64,000 bases of DNA from Bacillus badius NBRC 15713. Lineage in GTDB: Bacteria; Bacillota; Bacilli; Bacillales; Domibacillaceae. Positions 60,448 through 64,000 of this stretch are shown one piece after another. Under the pieces are notes generated by a model. That model was not told the origin of the DNA. It was given only the letters and a program-made list of their open reading frames with translations, and did no database searches. The position numbers and the translations under genes were made by a program. The first letter of the stretch is position 1. Every line of letters begins with the position of its first letter. Where the stretch lies: the NCBI RefSeq assembly GCF_001591605.1, contig NZ_BCVF01000014.1:1-64000 (forward strand), written 5' to 3'.

Positions 60448-60676
60448 GGGTTACAAAGTTGCTGGGAGGCCCTAACAACATTAAAGTTTAATATAGCTTA
60501 AACGAAAAGCAGCGCTTACGTTTTGTCTCCACTCTATACTGTCTTGCTTTTATCTTTCCATTCTTTGTATCAAAAATTTCACCTTCAACATGTATAATAT
60601 TTCCTTGATTTTTACTTTCAGCAATTTTGAGAGAGTAAATATTTATTAAATCAAAACTTTAAAAGGCGGTAATTAC
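60448..60676. other. Noncoding stretch before the lipoprotein gene
   Basis: AT-rich. Nothing recognised except a short run AAAGGCGG before the ATG at 60677, the likely ribosome-binding site. Confidence 0.4.
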
Positions 60677-61039
60677 ATGAACAAGATATTAGCAGTATGG
60701 ATTATAATAAGTGCATTTTTAGCAGGTTGTTCTAATATTACTGAGACAGAATCAACTCCAGTTCATCCGTTATTTTCCACTGATGAAAACAAGTACTCCT
60801 TATTAATGGTAAGAGAAACAGAAATGGCAGATTACAATAACTGGTTAGAAGAGAATCAAATAACTAATGTTAAAAAAATTCATGGTCGAACTTCATTAAA
60901 AGAAACAAATGGTGAGTATAAGTTCTTAGAATTAGAAAAATCTCCAGCATATGTTGTATTTGATACTAAAAGTGTGGTGTATAAAGCATACACTGAGGAA
61001 GATTTAATTAAATTTTTAAAAGAGAACAGCCCAAATTAG
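60677..61039 (+). CDS. Small lipoprotein, island cargo
   Basis: A 120-residue predicted lipoprotein. Its signal KILAVWIIISAFLAGC puts the lipidated Cys at 18. The exposed part includes YSLLMVRETEMADYNNWLEE and a C-terminal YKAYTEEDLIKFLKEN. I do not recognise a family. AT-rich, within the remnant island between the tRNA-Arg repeats. Confidence 0.65.
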   Translation: MNKILAVWIIISAFLAGCSNITETESTPVHPLFSTDENKYSLLMVRETEMADYNNWLEENQITNVKKIHGRTSLKETNGEYKFLELEKSPAYVVFDTKSVVYKAYTEEDLIKFLKENSPN

Positions 61040-61120
61040 TAAATGTATTGTCTTAATGAAGAAAATGAATTAAATAGAACCTAAGTTGACTTTTGATCTA
61101 TATGATGAAGGAGTAAAAGG

Positions 61121-61198
61121 ATGAAAGAACGTTGGAAATTTCAATTGATCAGATTAGAAAATAAAAGAAAAAAGGTCGATATAGGTCGGACACCCTAG
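61121..61198 (+). CDS. Possible 25-residue basic ORF
   Basis: MKERWKFQLIRLENKRKKVD and a short end, preceded by AAGGAG at a suitable distance. It may be the start of a gene lost at the island edge. There is no family match and the evidence is weak. Confidence 0.25.
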   Translation: MKERWKFQLIRLENKRKKVDIGRTP

Positions 61199-61244
61199 AA
61201 TATTTCTAATCCAGAGAACCTTAATATATCAACCTTCTTCTGTG

Positions 61245-61281
61245 TTTTACGCGCCTTAGAGGATTTGAACCTCTGACCTGC
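61245..61281 (-). repeat. Attachment site copy inside intact tRNA-Arg
   Basis: The second copy of the 37-bp direct repeat (see 59074..59110). It forms the 3' end of the functional tRNA, restored by the inserted element. Confidence 0.88.
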
Positions 61282-61323
61282 AGCTTAGGAGGCTGCTGCT
61301 CTATCCTGCTGAGCTAAAGGCGC
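61250..61323 (-). tRNA. tRNA-Arg (anticodon CCU)
   Basis: A complete 74-nt cloverleaf on the minus strand. The acceptor stem is GCGCCTT / AAGGCGC with discriminator G. The D-arm contains GCTCAGCAGGATAGAGC. The anticodon arm GCAGC-CTCCTAA-GCTGC puts CCT at the anticodon (reads AGG). The T-arm is AGAGG-TTCAAAT-CCTCT. CCA is not encoded. Its 3' end is the integration site of the neighbouring remnant island. Confidence 0.96.
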
Positions 61324-61516
61324 ATCTTCTATAACCCTGTTTTTCTTCTGGAACGAGAAGAACCATGGTGTTTAAGAAGAATATACTTGCTTAACTAGTA
61401 TTTGCCGTTTTGATCTTCAGAAACTCTTCTATTCTAGCATAAATCCTTTCCAAGAGTCAATTCGCCCTATGAATGGGCATAGGGACCTGCAAGCAAGTCA
61501 CGCTCCATGAAATCAT

Positions 61517-61566
61517 CTCAAAAACCTTGAAGAACAAGTCTCCAAGGTTTTTGAGATTTTTTAATG
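61517..61566. terminator. Hairpin after asnB
   Basis: CTCAAAAACCTTG and CAAGGTTTTTGAG form a 13-bp stem with a 13-nt loop. The strong T-run is on the plus-strand side, so its efficiency for the leftward asnB transcript is uncertain. Confidence 0.6.
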
Positions 61567-63483
61567 AGACAGCACTCTTTTGGTCTGAGCCTCTTGCCCA
61601 GTATTTAGTGATCCAAAGTCATAGCGGTGTTCAATATAAATTTGGTGCCAGACCATAAAGGAAAGGAGCGTCCACAGCTTTCGGCTGTTATCTTTCTTGC
61701 CGGCGGCATGCTCGTCCAGCAGCAATTGAACCTGTCGTTTATCAAAGAGATCATCCACCTCGCTGGAACGGATGATGAGAGAGGCCCAATCATAAAGCTC
61801 TTCTTTCAGCCAGTGACGGATCGGCACGGGGAACCCTAATTTTTTTCTATTTAACACATGATCCGGAACAATGCCTTCGGCTGCTTTGCGAAGGATATAT
61901 TTAGTTGTATGATGGGCTATTTTCTGATCAGCGCTAATTTTGGAAGCTACCTCAAAGACGCGTTTATCCAGAAAAGGAACTCTCAGTTCGAGGGAATGGG
62001 CCATAGACATCTTATCCGCTTTTAATAAAATGTCCCCTCTCAGCCATGTATGAATGTCCAAGTGCTGCATTTTTGTCACCGCGTCGTAGCCGCTGGATTG
62101 GCTGTAAATAGGATCGGTGATGTGCGTGTAATCTAATCCCCTTCTATAATCGGTAAGCAGCGGCGCTTTTTCCGCTTCTTCAAAAATCTTCGCATTGCCG
62201 ATATAGCGTTCTTCCAGCGGGGTAACGCCGCGCTCAATAAAGCTTTTCCCTTTCATTCCTTCGGGCAGTGCTTGGCCAAGTGTTTTAACGATACGTTTAA
62301 CAGGAGAAGGAATGTAATTAAATACGCGCAAAGATTCCGGCTCCCGGTAGATGTTGTATCCGCCAAACAGCTCATCCGCCCCTTCTCCGGACAGTGCTAC
62401 TGTTACATGCTTTTTCGCCTCGCGCGCAACAAAATAGAGCGGCACGGCTGCCGGATCAGCCAGCGGATCATCCATATGCCAAATAATTTTCGGAAATTCC
62501 TCTAGAAACTCTTCGGGTGAAATCACATAGCTGATGTTTTCTAAATCCAAGGATTGAGCCGTTTCCTGAGCTACGTCAATTTCACTGAATCCGTTTCTTT
62601 CAAAGCCGACAGAGAACGTTTTGATCTTTGGGTTCACTTCTTTTGCTAAAGCAACAATGAAGGATGAATCAATTCCGCCAGACAGGAATGACCCGACTGG
62701 TACGTCGCTGCGCATATGAACAGCGACAGAATCAGTTAGCACGTCTTGAATCTGCTTCACAAGCTGCCGCTCGCCTGTTTGCGCCGGCTGAAAATTAGGA
62801 CGCCAATAGCAGCGAATTTTCATCGCTTGTCCCGGTTTTTTAAAGAAATAATGGCCGGGAGCAAGCTTTTTCACGGAAGCCGTCATCGTATTCGGTTCAG
62901 GCACGTATTGGAAGCTAAGATAATGCTGCAAGGCATCCCGGTCAATCTCAGACTCCGCCTGATTTTCTTTAGCTAATAGAATGCTCTTTTTCTCAGAGGC
63001 GAATAACGTAAGATCCTCTTGTTCGGAATAGAAGAATGGCTTGATGCCAAAATAATCCCTTGCTCCAAATAATAGTTCTTCTTCTTTATCCCAAATAACA
63101 AAGGCAAACATTCCTCTTAGTTTCTTGACAGCATGCTCCTTCAAATCGCTATAAAGAGCAAGAATCACCTCTGTGTCTGAATCCGTAAAGAATTGGTAGC
63201 CTTTTTCTTCCATCTCTTGGCGAATTTCAATATAATTATAAATTTCACCATTAAAAATGATCCAATAACGGTCATTTTCATAAGAGAGGGGCTGATGCCC
63301 GCTCTCAAGCCCGATAATACTTAGACGTCTAAAACCAAAATTTACGTGTTTATCAAAATAAAAGCCCTCGTCATCAGGCCCTCTATGAGTAATAATGGCA
63401 TTCATTTTTCTAAATGTATCTTTTTTTAATGTCTCTTTCGTTTCTTGGGGTTTGTCGTATACACAACCAACAAATCCACACAT
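61561..63483 (-). CDS. asnB: Glutamine-dependent asparagine synthetase
   Basis: A 640-residue enzyme forming asparagine from aspartate, ATP and glutamine. The N-terminal glutaminase domain needs Cys2 (MCGFVG), so the true start is ATG 63483 and not the GTG three codons earlier. Further signatures are HRGPDDEGF, FGFRRLSIIG and IFNGEIYNY. The synthetase domain has the PPi-loop SGGIDSS and LSGEGADELFGGY. It aligns closely with B. subtilis AsnB (632 residues), including WLRGDILLKADKMSMA and RKKLGFPVPIRHWL. In B. subtilis AsnB also amidates meso-DAP in wall precursors (literature). It is transcribed alone. Confidence 0.95.
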   Translation of the reverse strand: MCGFVGCVYDKPQETKETLKKDTFRKMNAIITHRGPDDEGFYFDKHVNFGFRRLSIIGLESGHQPLSYENDRYWIIFNGEIYNYIEIRQEMEEKGYQFFTDSDTEVILALYSDLKEHAVKKLRGMFAFVIWDKEEELLFGARDYFGIKPFFYSEQEDLTLFASEKKSILLAKENQAESEIDRDALQHYLSFQYVPEPNTMTASVKKLAPGHYFFKKPGQAMKIRCYWRPNFQPAQTGERQLVKQIQDVLTDSVAVHMRSDVPVGSFLSGGIDSSFIVALAKEVNPKIKTFSVGFERNGFSEIDVAQETAQSLDLENISYVISPEEFLEEFPKIIWHMDDPLADPAAVPLYFVAREAKKHVTVALSGEGADELFGGYNIYREPESLRVFNYIPSPVKRIVKTLGQALPEGMKGKSFIERGVTPLEERYIGNAKIFEEAEKAPLLTDYRRGLDYTHITDPIYSQSSGYDAVTKMQHLDIHTWLRGDILLKADKMSMAHSLELRVPFLDKRVFEVASKISADQKIAHHTTKYILRKAAEGIVPDHVLNRKKLGFPVPIRHWLKEELYDWASLIIRSSEVDDLFDKRQVQLLLDEHAAGKKDNSRKLWTLLSFMVWHQIYIEHRYDFGSLNTGQEAQTKRVLSH

Positions 63484-63844
63484 CGCTAACACCTGCCTAT
63501 TCTAAAATGAACCTTTTTTGTCTTTTACCACAGTATCAGTTTTTCTAGAAAATAACAAATGATTCAATAGTTTGATTTATTTCTTTCTGTTTTCCTTTAG
63601 TCTGTGAATAGCATTTACGTATATTTTCCAACTATTAATGGAAAAATCCAACAATTTTCGGAAAACTGTTTTTCCGCTTCTTGTAATTTCCCTGTCTGTT
63701 GGCAGATGAAACTCTAAATCGTTCTGTTGGACTGCTGAAAAGTTATAAAAAAGTCGATATCAGGAGATGGAACACAACTGGATCATGAGTGAAGCTTTAC
63801 GAGTGAGGCACTTATTTGATAACAGCAAGAGGGGCTTTGTGCAA
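63484..63844. other. Noncoding region upstream of asnB
   Basis: AT-rich near asnB. A weak candidate promoter on the minus strand is TTGTTA with TACTGT 17 bp later (about 63528-63560). I see no riboswitch, T-box or ORF. Confidence 0.35.
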
Positions 63845-63880
63845 ATAAACAGAGTCCTGCTTATCTGCGGGCAGGACTCT
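63845..63880 (-). terminator. Terminator of ppiB
   Basis: AGAGTCCTGC and GCAGGACTCT form a perfect 10-bp stem with a 10-nt loop. Read leftward it is followed by GTTTATTTG. Confidence 0.8.
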
Positions 63881-63891
63881 ATGGTATCTGA

Positions 63892-64000
63892 TTATTCTTC
63901 GAATACAGTAACTTCCTTCATGACATCGCCGTTTTTCATAGAACGCGCGGTTTCCAAGCCAGATGTTACTTTCCCAAATACAGTATGTACGCCGTTTAAA
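63892..64000 (-). CDS. ppiB: Peptidyl-prolyl isomerase (cyclophilin), 3' end only
   Basis: The last 35 or so codons of a gene running off the window. [18 protein letters not shown] and the end [14 protein letters not shown] match the C-terminus of bacterial cyclophilin PpiB, where HTVFGKVT is part of the conserved core. The enzyme speeds cis-trans isomerisation at proline bonds in the cytoplasm. The 5' part and promoter lie outside the window. Confidence 0.9.
   Translation of the reverse strand, partial: LNGVHTVFGKVTSGLETARSMKNGDVMKEVTVFEE

Noticed and set aside
61473-61658. 61-codon rightward ORF overlapping the asnB end
   Set aside because: It lies across the asnB terminator and coding end, with no ribosome-binding site.

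Overview
This window comes from a Bacillaceae chromosome, a Gram-positive, spore-forming, aerobic relative of Bacillus. Supporting signs are strong AGGAGG ribosome-binding sites with frequent TTG/GTG starts, many intrinsic terminators, spore genes (sspP, a YkuD-type L,D-transpeptidase, a short Spo0M-like protein), a Qox aa3-600 quinol oxidase, a Des/DesK/DesR cold-response locus, AsnB, YkuS, YkgA and a c-di-AMP riboswitch on a Ktr potassium channel. I cannot name the species. There is no CRISPR array, prophage or rRNA operon.

Layout. 0-2.2 kb: IS1182 transposase scrap, DUF3243 gene, ykuD, and a TPP riboswitch driving thiT. 2.3-6.7 kb: double-headed dynamin DynA and a frameshifted GNAT acetyltransferase. 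6.9-10.7 kb: a probable murein-peptide salvage set (DUF3870, DUF819 permease, YkfB epimerase, YkfC endopeptidase). 10.7-15 kb: hydrolase, thiolase, then a SulP transporter and an ArsR-type regulator whose promoter carries a perfect 32-bp palindrome. 15.1-15.5 kb: a probable type I toxin-antitoxin locus. 15.5-23.3 kb: a Suv3-like RNA helicase, YkgA, Mug, DUF456, and des-desK-desR. 23.3-27.9 kb: sspP with an unidentified partner, then qoxABCD behind a Rex-like operator. 28.1-37.8 kb: an SLH-anchored hydrolase, fhs, ykuS, an aldo/keto reductase, a pyruvate oxidase and a two-gene CydA-like cytochrome with a fused haem c domain. 38-41.3 kb: amidohydrolase, DUF3311 and an SSS symporter. 42.1-45 kb: c-di-AMP riboswitch, Ktr channel, Spo0M-like gene and a DUF421 gene.

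45.2-56.3 kb is the most interesting part. A leftward run of genes encodes an SDR dehydrogenase, two glycine-decarboxylase-like proteins (GcvPA/GcvPB type), a polar amino acid ABC importer, a RocB-type M20 hydrolase and an APC permease. It starts at a textbook sigma-54 (-24/-12) promoter, and a sigma-54 activator is encoded divergently next to it. No GcvH, GcvT or lipoamide dehydrogenase is present. I read this as an inducible catabolic pathway for an unidentified amino acid or amino acid derivative.

56.3-61.3 kb is a patchy accessory stretch: small membrane proteins, a poly-A frameshifted gene, and a 2.2-kb remnant island flanked by a 37-bp duplication of the 3' end of tRNA-Arg(CCU), with the tRNA's old terminator stranded at the far side. 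The window ends with asnB and the 3' end of ppiB.
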